The position numbers were made by a program, and so were the translations under genes. The notes beneath the pieces are model-generated. The model made no database searches and was not told where the DNA came from. It saw nothing but the letters and a program-made list of their open reading frames with translations. 64,000 nt of DNA from Pseudomonas morbosilactucae (lineage in GTDB: Bacteria > Pseudomonadota > Gammaproteobacteria > Pseudomonadales > Pseudomonadaceae), in NCBI RefSeq assembly GCF_023241715.1, contig NZ_JALQCW010000078.1, positions 1 through 64,000 on the forward strand. The letters run 5' to 3'. Positions 8,210 through 16,833 of this stretch are shown piece after piece. The first letter of the stretch is position 1. The number at the start of each line of letters is the position of its first letter.

Positions 8210-9046
8210 ATGAATGCCTTCCAGTACGACGCCCAGCAGATCAAAGAACAGGCCCGCCTGATCAGGCGCCATGTGATTACCCTGAATGCCGAGTCGCCGG
8301 CGGGCGGGCACACCGGCGCCGACCTGTCGGAAACCGACATCCTCGCGACCCTGTATTTCCGCATTCTCAATACCGGGCCCGAGCGCACCGAAGACCCGGA
8401 GCGCGACATCTACATCCAGAGCAAGGGCCATGGTGTCGGCGGTTTGTATTGCTGCCTGGCCCAGGCCGGCTATATCCCCAAGGAGTGGCTGGCGACTTAC
8501 CAGCACTTCAACTCCCATCTGCCGGGCCACCCGGTGCGCCAGAAAACCCCGGGCATCGAACTCAATACCGGCGCCCTGGGCCACGGTTTGCCGGTGGCGG
8601 TGGGCCTGGCGCTGGCGGCGAAGATGTCCGGCAGTGCGCGGCGCATTTATGTGCTGACCGGGGACGGCGAGCTGGCTGAAGGTTCGAACTGGGAAGCGGC
8701 CATGGCGGCGGCCAAGTACGGCCTGGATAACCTGTTCGTGATCGTCGACAAGAACAAGTTGCAGCTGGCCGGCCTGACTGCCGAGATCATGCCCCTGGAC
8801 CCTTTGGACGTGAAATGGGCGGCCTTTGGCTTCCAGGTCAGCGAGTGCGACGGCAACGACGTCAGCCAACTGGTGGCCACACTGGAGCAGATGCAGAGCC
8901 ACAAGGGCTCGCCCCAGGTATTGATTGCCCACACCATCAAGGGCAAAGGCGTGTCGTTTATCGAAGGTCGCCCCGAATGGCACCACCGGGTGCCCAAGGG
9001 TGATGAAATCAACGCGGCACTGGAGGAGTTGAATCATGGCGAGTGA
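8210..9046 (+). CDS. transketolase N-terminal subunit
   Basis: At 278 residues this corresponds only to the thiamine-diphosphate-binding half of transketolase. It has the GDGELAEGSNWEAAM motif (the GDG-N ThDP motif, about residues 151-165), an ALGHGLPVAVGLALAAK segment and the C-terminal EGRPEWHHRVP. The ATG at 8210 was chosen for its AGGAG seven bases upstream. The pyrimidine-binding half is encoded by the next gene with an 11-base overlap, so the two subunits are made together. Split transketolases are common in catabolic clusters and include apulose-4-phosphate transketolase and sulfoquinovose-type enzymes, so the substrate need not be a pentose phosphate. Confidence 0.93.
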   Translation: MNAFQYDAQQIKEQARLIRRHVITLNAESPAGGHTGADLSETDILATLYFRILNTGPERTEDPERDIYIQSKGHGVGGLYCCLAQAGYIPKEWLATYQHFNSHLPGHPVRQKTPGIELNTGALGHGLPVAVGLALAAKMSGSARRIYVLTGDGELAEGSNWEAAMAAAKYGLDNLFVIVDKNKLQLAGLTAEIMPLDPLDVKWAAFGFQVSECDGNDVSQLVATLEQMQSHKGSPQVLIAHTIKGKGVSFIEGRPEWHHRVPKGDEINAALEELNHGE

Positions 9047-9968
9047 ACATTTGGCCAGTGTCATGGTGGAGGCGTTCATCGCCGCCGTCGAAGAGGGGCT
9101 GGACCTGGTGCCGGTGGTCAGCGACTCCACGTCCACCGCCAAGATCGGGCCTTTCATGCAGCGTTTTCCTGAGCGCCTGATCAACGTCGGCATTGCCGAG
9201 CAATCCCTGGTGGGGGTGGCCGCCGGCCTGGCCCTGGGCGGCAAGATCGCCGCCACCTGCAACGCGGCGCCGTTCCTGATTTCCCGGGCCAACGAGCAGA
9301 TCAAGGTGGACGTTTGCTACAACCAGGCCAACGTCAAAATGTTCGGCCTCAATGCCGGCGCCAGTTACGGCCCGCTGGCCAGCACCCACCACAGCCTGGA
9401 CGACATCTCGGTGATGCGCGGCTTTGGCAATGTGCAGATTTTTGCCCCGGCCGACCCGCTGGAATGCCGGCAGATCGCCGACTACGCCTTGCGCTACCAG
9501 GGGCCGGTGTACATCCGTCTCGACGGCAAGGCCCTGCCCGAACTGCATGACCCCAGCTACCGTTTCGTGCCCGGGCAGGTGGACATTCTGCGCCAGGGCC
9601 AGGACCTGACCATCGTCGCCCTGGGCTCGGTGGTCCACGAAGCGGTAGACGCTGCAGCGCAGCTGGCAGAGCAGGGCATCCAGGCCCAGGTCATCAACCT
9701 GTCGTCGATCCGCCCGTTGCAGCGCGACGTATTGCTTGAGGCCCTGCGCGGCACGGGCGGGGTGATTACCGTCGAGGAACACAACATCAATGGCGGGTTG
9801 GGCAGCCTGGTGGCGGAAGTGCTGGCCGAAGGGGCGCTGGGCATTGCCCTGATCCGCCTGGGCATCGGCGACGGTGAGTACGCCGCCGCCGGCGCCCGCG
9901 AGCCCACCCGCGCCTTGCATTGCATCGACGCGGCTGGGATTGTGGCGGCCGCTGCACGTTTGCGCTGA
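9036..9968 (+). CDS. transketolase C-terminal subunit
   Basis: This 310-residue partner holds the pyrimidine-binding and C-terminal domains. It has the family motif INVGIAEQSLVGVAAGLALGG near 48-68, including the catalytic-type glutamate of GIAEQ, and a THHSLDDISVMR loop. The C-terminal domain has VITVEEHNINGGLGS. A GGAG site at about 9022-9026, inside the upstream coding region, precedes its start. Together the two subunits equal one full transketolase. They are encoded just upstream of an FGGY kinase, suggesting the kinase product is the ketose phosphate used here. Confidence 0.93.
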   Translation: MASEHLASVMVEAFIAAVEEGLDLVPVVSDSTSTAKIGPFMQRFPERLINVGIAEQSLVGVAAGLALGGKIAATCNAAPFLISRANEQIKVDVCYNQANVKMFGLNAGASYGPLASTHHSLDDISVMRGFGNVQIFAPADPLECRQIADYALRYQGPVYIRLDGKALPELHDPSYRFVPGQVDILRQGQDLTIVALGSVVHEAVDAAAQLAEQGIQAQVINLSSIRPLQRDVLLEALRGTGGVITVEEHNINGGLGSLVAEVLAEGALGIALIRLGIGDGEYAAAGAREPTRALHCIDAAGIVAAAARLR

Positions 9969-9976
9969 GGCGGTCC

Positions 9977-11470
9977 ATGTCGAGTAACCAGACCATGAAT
10001 GAACACTCCCCGCTGATCCTGGCGATCGATGAGGGCACCAGCAACGCCAAGGCGGTGCTGGTCAACGAGCACGGCCAGATGATTGCCCGCGGTTCGCGGC
10101 CCCTGAGCATCAGCCATCCGCAGCCCGGCTATTCGGAGCAGGACCCGTTGCAGATCTGGCGCGCTACCCTGGCCGCCATTGACGAGTGCCTGGCGGGGTT
10201 GGAGCGGCCCATCACCGCCCTGGCCATCAGTAACCAGCGCGAGTCGGTGGTGGCTTGGGACCGGGCCAGTGGCGAGCCGCTGTCGCCCTGCATCAGTTGG
10301 CAATGCCGGCGCTCGCTGCCGTTGTGCACCGAGCTGCACGCCCAGGGCCATGAAGCGACGATCCTGGCCAAGACCGGGTTGGCTCTGGACCCGATGTTTT
10401 CCGCCGGCAAGTTCCGCTGGATCCTCGACCACCTGGACAACGGTCACGCCCGTGCTGCCGCCGGGGACATCTGCCTGGGCACCATGGACAGCTGGCTGTT
10501 GTGGCAGCTCAGTGGCGGCCAGGTCTTTGCCACCGACGGCTCCAACGCCGCCCGTACCCAACTGTTCAATTTGCAGACCGGCGCCTGGGACGGGCAATTG
10601 CTCGAACTGTTTTCGATTCCCGCCGAAGCCCTGGCGCCGATCCAGCCCAGTGCCGGTCTGTTCGCTCACACCGTGGCCTTGGGCCGGCTTGCCGCAGGCA
10701 TTCCGGTGCTGTCGATGATCGGCGATTCCCATGCGGCGTTGTTTGGCCAGGGTGGGTTCGCTCCGGGGCTGGTCAAGGCCACCCTGGGCACCGGTTCGTC
10801 GCTGATGACCCCGATGGCCGGGCCGATTGCTTCCCGTCACGGGCTGTCCACCACCCTGGCCTGGCACGACGGCACGGCGCCGACCTACGCCATGGAAGGC
10901 AATATTGTGCACACCGGCGCAGCGGTGCAGTGGGCCTCACGGCTGGTGGCCGGCGAATCCCTGGACCAACTGACCGAGCACGCCGCGCAACTGCCGGACA
11001 ATGGCGGGGTGTACTTTGTCCCGGCGCTTTCCGGGCTTGGCGCGCCGCACTGGCAGGCCGAGGCCCGGGGGCTGATCTGCGGCCTGACCGAAGGCACCTC
11101 CGGTGCGCACATCTTGCGTGCCGCGCTGGAATCCATTGGTTATCAGATTCGTGATGTGTTTGACGCCATGCAGGCTGACATCGTCAGCCCGCTCAAGGAG
11201 CTGTGGGTGGACGGCGGCGCCACGCGCAATCGCTGGCTGATGCAGTTTCTTGCCGACCTGCTGCAACGCCCGGTGATTCGCAGCCTGTCTCCGGAAGTCT
11301 CGGCCCTGGGCGCCGCGCACCTGGCGGGCAAGGCCCTGGGCATCTGGGCCAGTGATGCGGCGCTGCAAGCCCTGGAGCGTCCGCGTGAACGCTTCGAACC
11401 TAACCCCGGCTCGAACCTGGACGGCCTGTACCTGGAGTGGAAAAAAGCCCTGCAACGAACCCTGTGTTAA
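9977..11470 (+). CDS. FGGY-family carbohydrate kinase
   Basis: An ATP-dependent sugar or polyol kinase of 497 residues. The phosphate-loop segment AIDEGTSNAKAV lies near the N-terminus, followed by WQCRRS, the GDSHAALFGQ segment and the C-terminal nucleotide motif WVDGGATRNRWLMQFLADLL. The WQ-RR and GLGAPHW motifs recall glycerol kinase and its erythritol/xylulose relatives. ATG 9977 has GAGG six bases upstream, and a second in-frame ATG at 9995 is possible. It is the last gene of the rightward arm, eight bases after the transketolase subunit. It probably phosphorylates the ketose made by the two SDRs (inference). Confidence 0.9.
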   Translation: MSSNQTMNEHSPLILAIDEGTSNAKAVLVNEHGQMIARGSRPLSISHPQPGYSEQDPLQIWRATLAAIDECLAGLERPITALAISNQRESVVAWDRASGEPLSPCISWQCRRSLPLCTELHAQGHEATILAKTGLALDPMFSAGKFRWILDHLDNGHARAAAGDICLGTMDSWLLWQLSGGQVFATDGSNAARTQLFNLQTGAWDGQLLELFSIPAEALAPIQPSAGLFAHTVALGRLAAGIPVLSMIGDSHAALFGQGGFAPGLVKATLGTGSSLMTPMAGPIASRHGLSTTLAWHDGTAPTYAMEGNIVHTGAAVQWASRLVAGESLDQLTEHAAQLPDNGGVYFVPALSGLGAPHWQAEARGLICGLTEGTSGAHILRAALESIGYQIRDVFDAMQADIVSPLKELWVDGGATRNRWLMQFLADLLQRPVIRSLSPEVSALGAAHLAGKALGIWASDAALQALERPRERFEPNPGSNLDGLYLEWKKALQRTLC

Positions 11471-11509
11471 GCCCTGACTGCCGCCGGGGCTGAAAAGGGT
11501 GGGGCGCCG

Positions 11510-12121
11510 CTACGGCAACGGCCCCAGCACCTGGCGATAGCGTTCCTCACCCTGGGCGGTCTGCCGGGTCAGGATGATTTCCAGGCCCCGGGGGTTGTCC
11601 TTGCGGTTGCCGCTCAGTTGCCGCCAACCCTCGTCCGGTTCCCAGACGCGCACCTGCAGGTCACGGACCTGGGTCAACACCGCCACCGCGTCCTTGGGCG
11701 CCGGCAGCGGATAACGATCACGGGCCGGCGCCGCCGCGCGGTACAGGGTGTCGCCCTGGAGCCACCAGCGCACCCGCTGCAAACCATCCCCTGGGGTGGC
11801 CGCGCTGCGAATCACGTCCAGGCGAAATACCCGGGCATCGGAACTGCGCACGCTCAGCGCTGCCGGTGTGACAGCCTCCGCTGGCGGGCTGTCGTTCAAG
11901 GTCGGTTCGCGCAACTCGACCCCGGCGCGCAGGGCCACATCACGCTCCAACTGATTGAGGGTGCGCAGCAAGGCTTCGGTCTGTTCGGCGCTGGCCTGCA
12001 AATGACTGTCGGCGCGGGTCACGCTGTCCAGGCCACGCCAGGCGATCAGGCTGACAATGGCCATCAACATAATCGCCACCATCACTTCGATCAGGGTAAA
12101 TCCGCGTTGCCGACTGTTCAT
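11510..12121 (-). CDS. hxcW: type II secretion minor pseudopilin GspJ/HxcW
   Basis: A 203-residue minor pseudopilin that helps form the tip of the type II secretion pseudopilus in the inner membrane and periplasm. It has a short leader MNSRQRG followed by FTLIEVMVAIMLMAIVSLIAW, the prepilin peptidase site with Glu at +5 and the hydrophobic helix. The large C-terminal domain carries GspJ-type features (RVRWWLQGDTLYRA; RGLEIILTRQ). It overlaps the preceding gspH by four bases (ATGA) and matches hxcW in the P. aeruginosa Hxc order W-U-P-V-T-X-Y-Z-Q-R-S. Confidence 0.9.
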   Translation of the reverse strand: MNSRQRGFTLIEVMVAIMLMAIVSLIAWRGLDSVTRADSHLQASAEQTEALLRTLNQLERDVALRAGVELREPTLNDSPPAEAVTPAALSVRSSDARVFRLDVIRSAATPGDGLQRVRWWLQGDTLYRAAAPARDRYPLPAPKDAVAVLTQVRDLQVRVWEPDEGWRQLSGNRKDNPRGLEIILTRQTAQGEERYRQVLGPLP

Positions 12122-12578
12122 GGGCGGTTCACCACGCGCAGTTCGCCGGCGCCGTTACGCTCCATGCTGACGCGGTGCTGGCCGTCGGAAAGCACCACCC
12201 GCAAAGGCGGGTTGATCCATTCGGCGGTGAGCACCAGGGTTTGTCGAGGGGTGATGCGCACCTGCATCGGCACTGACTGCCAAGGCCGTGGCCGCAGTTG
12301 CGGGTCGTTGTCGAAACGTTCGATACCGGTTCCCTGTTCCTGGTGTCGGCTGAACGCAAACCCCTTGGCATTGGCCTGCCAGGTGATCGGGCGGCCATCG
12401 GCCCGGGCCTCGGCCTGGGCACCCGCAGCAGTTGCGCCAGGCGTTCGGCGTCCTTGCGCAACACGGCTGCCGGGTCGGGGCGGATGCTCAGGCTGACTGC
12501 GGCGCTGGCGATACCGATGATCACCAACACCACCATTAATTCGATCAGGGTGAAGCCGCGCTGACGGATGTTGCGCAT
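12118..12578 (-). pseudogene. hxcU: GspH/HxcU minor pseudopilin, frameshifted
   Basis: The N-terminus reads MRNIRQRG then FTLIELMVVLVIIGIASAA, a perfect pseudopilin leader and helix, up to AERLAQLLR. The reading frame is then lost near 12414-12421. The neighbouring frame continues with AQAEARADGRPITWQANAKG and ends in GELRVVNRP, the expected GspH C-terminal domain. Restoring one G (so that the minus strand reads GTGGCCCAG rather than GTGCCCAG) gives a normal protein of about 153 residues. Either a real inactivating deletion or a sequence error is possible. An intact GspH would sit under the HxcV-W-X tip. Confidence 0.85.
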
Positions 12579-12695
12579 CAAACCGGGCTCCTGTGCCGAG
12601 GGTCAAGGCCGTTGCCGGGAAGAATCGCGCGCTGGAAATAGCCAGGCGCGCGTTGTCCTGTAGACTGCGCCCACGGACAATCAGGAGGTCCCGCC

Positions 12696-13127
12696 ATGGC
12701 ATTTGCCACTCGTCTATCAGCCCCACGTCTGCTGCAGGCCGTGGCCTTGTTCGTGGCCCTGGCCGGTGTGGTCACCTGGTCCTCGCTGCTGCTGACCCGC
12801 GCCGAGTCATCCGCGCCGGCAGCAGTACCGCCGATGCCGGCACCGCGTTCCGATAACCCGTCGTTGCAGTGGTTTTCCAGCCAGCCGGCGGCGGTGTCGA
12901 TCAAGGTGTCCGGGGTTATGGCCGGGGCCCATGGTTCGGTCGCGGTGCTCAGCATCAATGATGGCCCGCCGCGCAGCGTCATACCGGGCGAGCGCCTGAC
13001 CCAGGGCGTGCGCCTGGTCGCCATCGAGGCGGACGGGGTGGTGATCGAGCAAGGTTCGCAGCGTTCGCGGCTCAAGGTCGGCACCTTGCCCGACAGCGTG
13101 GCGCTGCCGTCGTTGATCCGCCGTTGA
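12696..13127 (+). CDS. hxcP: type II secretion inner-membrane protein GspC/HxcP (short)
   Basis: A 143-residue bitopic protein with one transmembrane helix near residues 13-32 (LLQAVALFVALAGVVTWSSL), a proline/alanine-rich linker and a periplasmic homology region (VSGVMAGAHGSVAVLSIND; PGERLTQGVRLVAIEADGV) that contacts the secretin. It is about half the length of GspC in other systems because the C-terminal PDZ or coiled-coil domain is absent, as in Hxc-type HxcP. It is wedged between the leftward hxcU and hxcV, matching the Hxc gene order. It shares a 117-base divergent control region with hxcU. Confidence 0.85.
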   Translation: MAFATRLSAPRLLQAVALFVALAGVVTWSSLLLTRAESSAPAAVPPMPAPRSDNPSLQWFSSQPAAVSIKVSGVMAGAHGSVAVLSINDGPPRSVIPGERLTQGVRLVAIEADGVVIEQGSQRSRLKVGTLPDSVALPSLIRR

Positions 13128-13133
13128 AGACCT

Positions 13134-13520
13134 TCACAGGCGCTGCACCAGGGGCCGGCTGAGCAGGGTGTCCAGGCGCGCCAGGGGCGGTGCCTCACGG
13201 CTGCGGTCCCAGACCCGCAGGCTGACCCGCAGCAACTGTTCATCGGCGCTGGGGCTGATGGCTTGCTCGCAACGCAACTTGAGTGGGCCCTGGTCGCAAT
13301 CGAAGGCTTTGCGTCCGGGGCGCAAACGCTCTTCCAGGCGCAATTCCGCCAGCCGGTTCTGCGCGGCCAACTGGGCCAGGGAGCGGTCTCGCAGCAGGCC
13401 GTTGCTCTGGGTCATCACGCCGGCCACACGCACGGCCGCCGACATGGCCACGGCAACGATTGCCAAGGCCACCAGCACCTCGATCAGGGTAAAACCACGC
13501 TCCTTGCGCAACCGCTCCAT
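13134..13520 (-). CDS. hxcV: type II secretion minor pseudopilin GspI/HxcV
   Basis: A 128-residue minor pseudopilin. The leader MERLRKERG is followed by FTLIEVLVALAIVAVAMSAAV with Glu+5. A short C-terminal domain contains NRLAELRLEERL, a typical GspI segment. The start at 13520 places the leader at normal length; upstream in-frame sequence is non-homologous. It is the core of the pseudopilus tip complex with GspJ and GspK. It is convergent with hxcP (six-base gap) and divergent from hxcT. Confidence 0.9.
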   Translation of the reverse strand: MERLRKERGFTLIEVLVALAIVAVAMSAAVRVAGVMTQSNGLLRDRSLAQLAAQNRLAELRLEERLRPGRKAFDCDQGPLKLRCEQAISPSADEQLLRVSLRVWDRSREAPPLARLDTLLSRPLVQRL

Positions 13521-13668
13521 GGGTGACTCTTTGCGGCAAAAACAGGTCGGCAGAATAGCACTGGGACAGGGCGCGATGGCGAGCAAAAACGGATGTTTAT
13601 TTTCCCTTTTCCAGCCATGTAGTTTTGCTACACTGCGCGCCGAATACGAATCACTCAAGGAAGTCGAT

Positions 13669-14118
13669 ATGGATATCGCTTGTGTAAAGTCCCTGCCCGG
13701 AGGCCCTCGCGGCCAGCGCGGTTTCACCCTGATCGAAATCATGGTGGTGGTGGTGATTCTCGGGATTCTCGCGGTCATGGTGGTGCCCAAGGTGCTTGAC
13801 CGCCCGGACCAGGCGCGGGCCACCGCCGCCAAGCAAGACATCGCCGGCCTGATGCAGGCGCTCAAGCTCTACCGTCTTGACCACGGCTCCTACCCCAAGC
13901 TCAACCAGGGCCTCAAGGTGCTGGTGGAACGTCCCGCCGATGCCCAGAACGGCCAATGGCGTTCCTACCTGGAACGCCTGCCTAACGACCCCTGGGGCCG
14001 TCCTTACCACTACCTCAATCCAGGCGCCAACGGCGAAGTGGATGTGTTCTCCCTCGGCGCCGATGGGCAGCCGGACGGTGAGGGTGTGAACGCTGATATT
14101 GGGTCCTGGCAGCTCTAA
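13669..14118 (+). CDS. hxcT: type II secretion major pseudopilin GspG/HxcT
   Basis: A 149-residue major pseudopilin that polymerises to push substrates through the secretin. Leader residues 1-17 end in GQRG, followed by FTLIEIMVVVVILGILAVMV. The GspG core LDHGSYPKLNQGLKVLVE and LPNDPWGRPYHYLNPG are present, with the calcium-site region DVFSLGADGQPDGEG. The start at 13669 has AAGGA upstream. It opens the rightward block T-X-Y-Z-Q-R-S. Confidence 0.95.
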   Translation: MDIACVKSLPGGPRGQRGFTLIEIMVVVVILGILAVMVVPKVLDRPDQARATAAKQDIAGLMQALKLYRLDHGSYPKLNQGLKVLVERPADAQNGQWRSYLERLPNDPWGRPYHYLNPGANGEVDVFSLGADGQPDGEGVNADIGSWQL

Positions 14119-14127
14119 GGGCTGCCC

Positions 14128-15111
14128 GTGAACATCGCTTCGCCGCCAACGGCGAAACAACGTGGTATGGCGATCATCGGCGCCTTGCTGATCGCTGCCG
14201 TGGTCGCGGTCATCGCCGGCGGCATGCTCACGCGCCAGGCCGCGCTGACCCGTACCCTGGAAGCCGAGCAGTCCCGGGTCCAGGGCAGCGGCGCCTTGCT
14301 CGGCGGGCTTGAAGCCAGTCGGCAATTGCTTTGGCAGGCCCGCCAGCAGAACGCCGTGACCCGCCTCGACCAGCTCTGGGCCCAGCCGATCCAGACCACC
14401 GCCTTTGACCCTCAAGAAGGGGGCTTTTCAGGGCGCCTGGAAGATCAGCAAGGCAAGTTCAACCTGCGCAATCTGGTCAGCGAAGAGCAAGTCGATGGCG
14501 GCCAGGTGCGCAACCTCGAACGCCTGTGCGCCTTGCTCGGGGTCAATGCGGTGATCAGCCAGCGCATCAGCCAGCGGGTTATCGCGTCTTATCCCCGGCG
14601 CCTGCCTACGCCCCCTGGCCATTCGGGCAGCGCGTCAACCTTCAACAGTGGCCGTGACACCTCGCCCAATGGCGGCCAGCAATGGCTGCCGGCGACCCAG
14701 CCGATGCTGCGCAGCCTGGAAGAGTTGCGCGGTATCGACGGGCTTGACGACACCGTCCTGGCCCGCCTGACCCCGTACCTCAGCCTGTTGCCGGGCAACA
14801 CCCGGCTCAATGCCAACACCGCCAGCGCTGAAGTGCTGACAGTGGCCGTGCCCGGGCTGTCGTTGCCCCAAGCCAAGGCCCTGGTGGCGCAGCGTGACGC
14901 CGGGCAGTGGTTTATCAATCGTGGGGATTTTCTCAACCGTCTGCAGATTCCCGGGTTGAGCGTGGACAGCCTTAATGTCGGTATCAGCAGCGACTGGTTC
15001 CTGCTGCGCGGCCAGGCCCGGCATGACCGGCGCCGGGTAAGCGTGCAGGCGTTGCTGCACCGTCCGGAAGATCGCCTGCCCCAGGTCATCTGGTCGCGGG
15101 TGGGCGTATGA
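14128..15111 (+). CDS. hxcX: type II secretion minor pseudopilin GspK/HxcX
   Basis: At 327 residues this is the largest pseudopilin. It starts at GTG. The leader ends QRG and is followed by MAIIGALLIAAVVAVIAGGM, without the Glu+5 found in the other pseudopilins, as is normal for GspK. The two alpha-helical insert region and FNLRNLVSEEQ are recognisable. GspK caps the pseudopilus and interacts with GspI and GspJ. It overlaps hxcY by four bases. Confidence 0.9.
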   Translation: MNIASPPTAKQRGMAIIGALLIAAVVAVIAGGMLTRQAALTRTLEAEQSRVQGSGALLGGLEASRQLLWQARQQNAVTRLDQLWAQPIQTTAFDPQEGGFSGRLEDQQGKFNLRNLVSEEQVDGGQVRNLERLCALLGVNAVISQRISQRVIASYPRRLPTPPGHSGSASTFNSGRDTSPNGGQQWLPATQPMLRSLEELRGIDGLDDTVLARLTPYLSLLPGNTRLNANTASAEVLTVAVPGLSLPQAKALVAQRDAGQWFINRGDFLNRLQIPGLSVDSLNVGISSDWFLLRGQARHDRRRVSVQALLHRPEDRLPQVIWSRVGV

Positions 15112-16286
15112 GCCGGGTACTGCTGGCCTTGCCGCCGCTGCACAGCCTGAGCCTGGACAGTGCCTGTGAATACGCTCGTCTGGACCGCAACGGCCAGGTC
15201 AGCGCCACTGGCCAGTGCACCCTGGCGCAGTTGGGCCAGGGCGCTAAAACCCCGGCGTTGGAATGCTTTCTCCACCCCCAGGACAGCCTGTTGGCCAGCA
15301 TCGAACTGCCGCCCTTGTCGGCGTCGCGGTTGAAGTTGGCCGTGGCCTGCGCCGCTGATGCACTGATCCTCGGCCAGCCGCAGCAGATGCACGTGGCCCA
15401 CAGCCCGCGAGAGGCCAGCGGCCAGGTGCACCTGGCCTGGCTCGGCACATCCAGCCTGCAGGCGTTGGGTGGCCTGTTGGCTGAGGCCCGCCTGAAACTG
15501 CGCGGCCTGTACCCGGCGCCTTATGTGTTGCCGGTGCCGCCGCCGGGCCAGGTCAGTGCCTGTGTATGGGAGGGGCACTTGCTGCTGCGTCACAACCTTG
15601 GGCAAGCGGCCGTACAACCTTTGCTTGGTCAGCCGCTGGAAACCTTGTTGAACGACGGCCTGGGCTGGTCATGGATCGGTGACGGCGCGCCGCCGTCGGT
15701 GGACCAGGCCCTACCGGCGCAGCAGCGCTGGAGCGGGGCGCGGCCGGCCTGGGGGCTGCACGGCGGTGTTGCCCAGGCCCCGCAGTCGGCGCCGGGCTGG
15801 GGGCGGGCGTTGGTTTGCTGCGCCCTGGCGCTGGCGGTGTGGACCCTCGGCCTCAACCTGTATGCCGCCCGTGAGGCTGCCGAAGGCCAGCAACTCAAGG
15901 CGCACATGAGCCAACGGGTCAAGCAGGCCTTTCCGGAACTGCCGGTGATCCTCAACCCTTTGCAGCAGGCCCGTCAGCAACTGGAAGCCCGGCAGAGCGG
16001 GGCGCAGGCTGATCCTCAGGATGCCTTTGCCGCCCTGGTGCAGCAGGCCGGTGCGGCCATGCCGTTTATGGTGGGCAATGTGCAGCGTCTGGACTACGAC
16101 CAGGGCCAGTTGCACCTGACGCTGCTGGCCGACGCCGCCAATGCCCCGGCCGATGCCACCTGGCAAGCCGCCCTGGCCCAGGCCGGAGTGGACGCCAGCC
16201 GTGAGGCGGACAACTGGACCTTGCGCCTGGCGGCTGAAGCGCCGGCCAGTGACACGGACACCCGCCCGGAGGACGACGATGAATAA
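15108..16286 (+). CDS. hxcY: type II secretion assembly-platform protein GspL/HxcY
   Basis: A 392-residue bitopic inner-membrane protein. A cytoplasmic actin-like domain (about 1-230), which recruits the GspE ATPase, is followed by one transmembrane helix near 240-256 (ALVCCALALAVWTLGLNLYA) and a periplasmic ferredoxin-like domain. Gene position between gspK and gspM supports the call although GspL sequences diverge strongly. It overlaps its neighbours on both sides, indicating translational coupling. Confidence 0.85.
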   Translation: MSRVLLALPPLHSLSLDSACEYARLDRNGQVSATGQCTLAQLGQGAKTPALECFLHPQDSLLASIELPPLSASRLKLAVACAADALILGQPQQMHVAHSPREASGQVHLAWLGTSSLQALGGLLAEARLKLRGLYPAPYVLPVPPPGQVSACVWEGHLLLRHNLGQAAVQPLLGQPLETLLNDGLGWSWIGDGAPPSVDQALPAQQRWSGARPAWGLHGGVAQAPQSAPGWGRALVCCALALAVWTLGLNLYAAREAAEGQQLKAHMSQRVKQAFPELPVILNPLQQARQQLEARQSGAQADPQDAFAALVQQAGAAMPFMVGNVQRLDYDQGQLHLTLLADAANAPADATWQAALAQAGVDASREADNWTLRLAAEAPASDTDTRPEDDDE

Positions 16287-16833
16287 GCCACTCCTGGCCC
16301 TGTATCGACAACGCTGCCGCGACCTGCTGCAGCAGGCCCGGGTGGCTTGGCGCGGCTTGTCGTTGCGTGAACAGCGCTTGCTGGGCGCCAGCATGACGTT
16401 GTTGCTGGGCTTGGCGGTCGGTTTACTCTGGGTGCAGCCGGCCTTGCAGACCATCGATCACTGGCAGGCCGAGACCCCCAAGTTGCGCTCCCAAGCCCAG
16501 GCCCTGGACGCGCTGCTACAGGAGCAGAGCGGTGCCGGCCAGGCCCAGGGCGAGGACTTGGAGCAGGCCTTGCGTCGCACCCTGGACGAGGCCGGGCTCA
16601 AGGACCATTACCAGTTGCAGGCGGCCGACCCGGCGACATGGCAGTTGAGTTTTACCCAGGCCCCGGCCGATGCCGTGGTCGGTTGGTTGCTGGGCTGGCC
16701 CCGGCAGTTTTCGCTGCGGGTGGTGCAGGCGCAACTGCAACGCGCCGCCGGCGCTGACACCCAGGACTCGGCAGGCACGCTGTCCGGGACGGTTCGTATG
16801 GATCACACGCTGAACGCTAAGGAAGCTTCATGA
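16279..16833 (+). CDS. hxcZ: type II secretion assembly-platform protein GspM/HxcZ
   Basis: A 184-residue bitopic protein. A cytoplasmic N-terminus with WRGLSLREQRLLGAS precedes one transmembrane helix near 38-55 and a periplasmic coiled coil plus small domain. The SLREQRLL segment just before the membrane helix is characteristic of GspM. It partners GspL. ATG 16279 overlaps the end of hxcY by eight bases, and its own end overlaps hxcQ. Confidence 0.85.
   Translation: MNKPLLALYRQRCRDLLQQARVAWRGLSLREQRLLGASMTLLLGLAVGLLWVQPALQTIDHWQAETPKLRSQAQALDALLQEQSGAGQAQGEDLEQALRRTLDEAGLKDHYQLQAADPATWQLSFTQAPADAVVGWLLGWPRQFSLRVVQAQLQRAAGADTQDSAGTLSGTVRMDHTLNAKEAS

Noticed and set aside
547..11470. Sulfoquinovose transketolase/transaldolase pathway
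   Set aside because: The split transketolase invites this, but no sulfonate transporter, SQ isomerase or sulfolactaldehyde gene is present and the transaldolase is of the ordinary TalB type.
13521..13668. Pho box before hxcT, as expected for a phosphate-controlled Hxc system
   Set aside because: No pair of CTGTCAT-like repeats at 11-base spacing was found.
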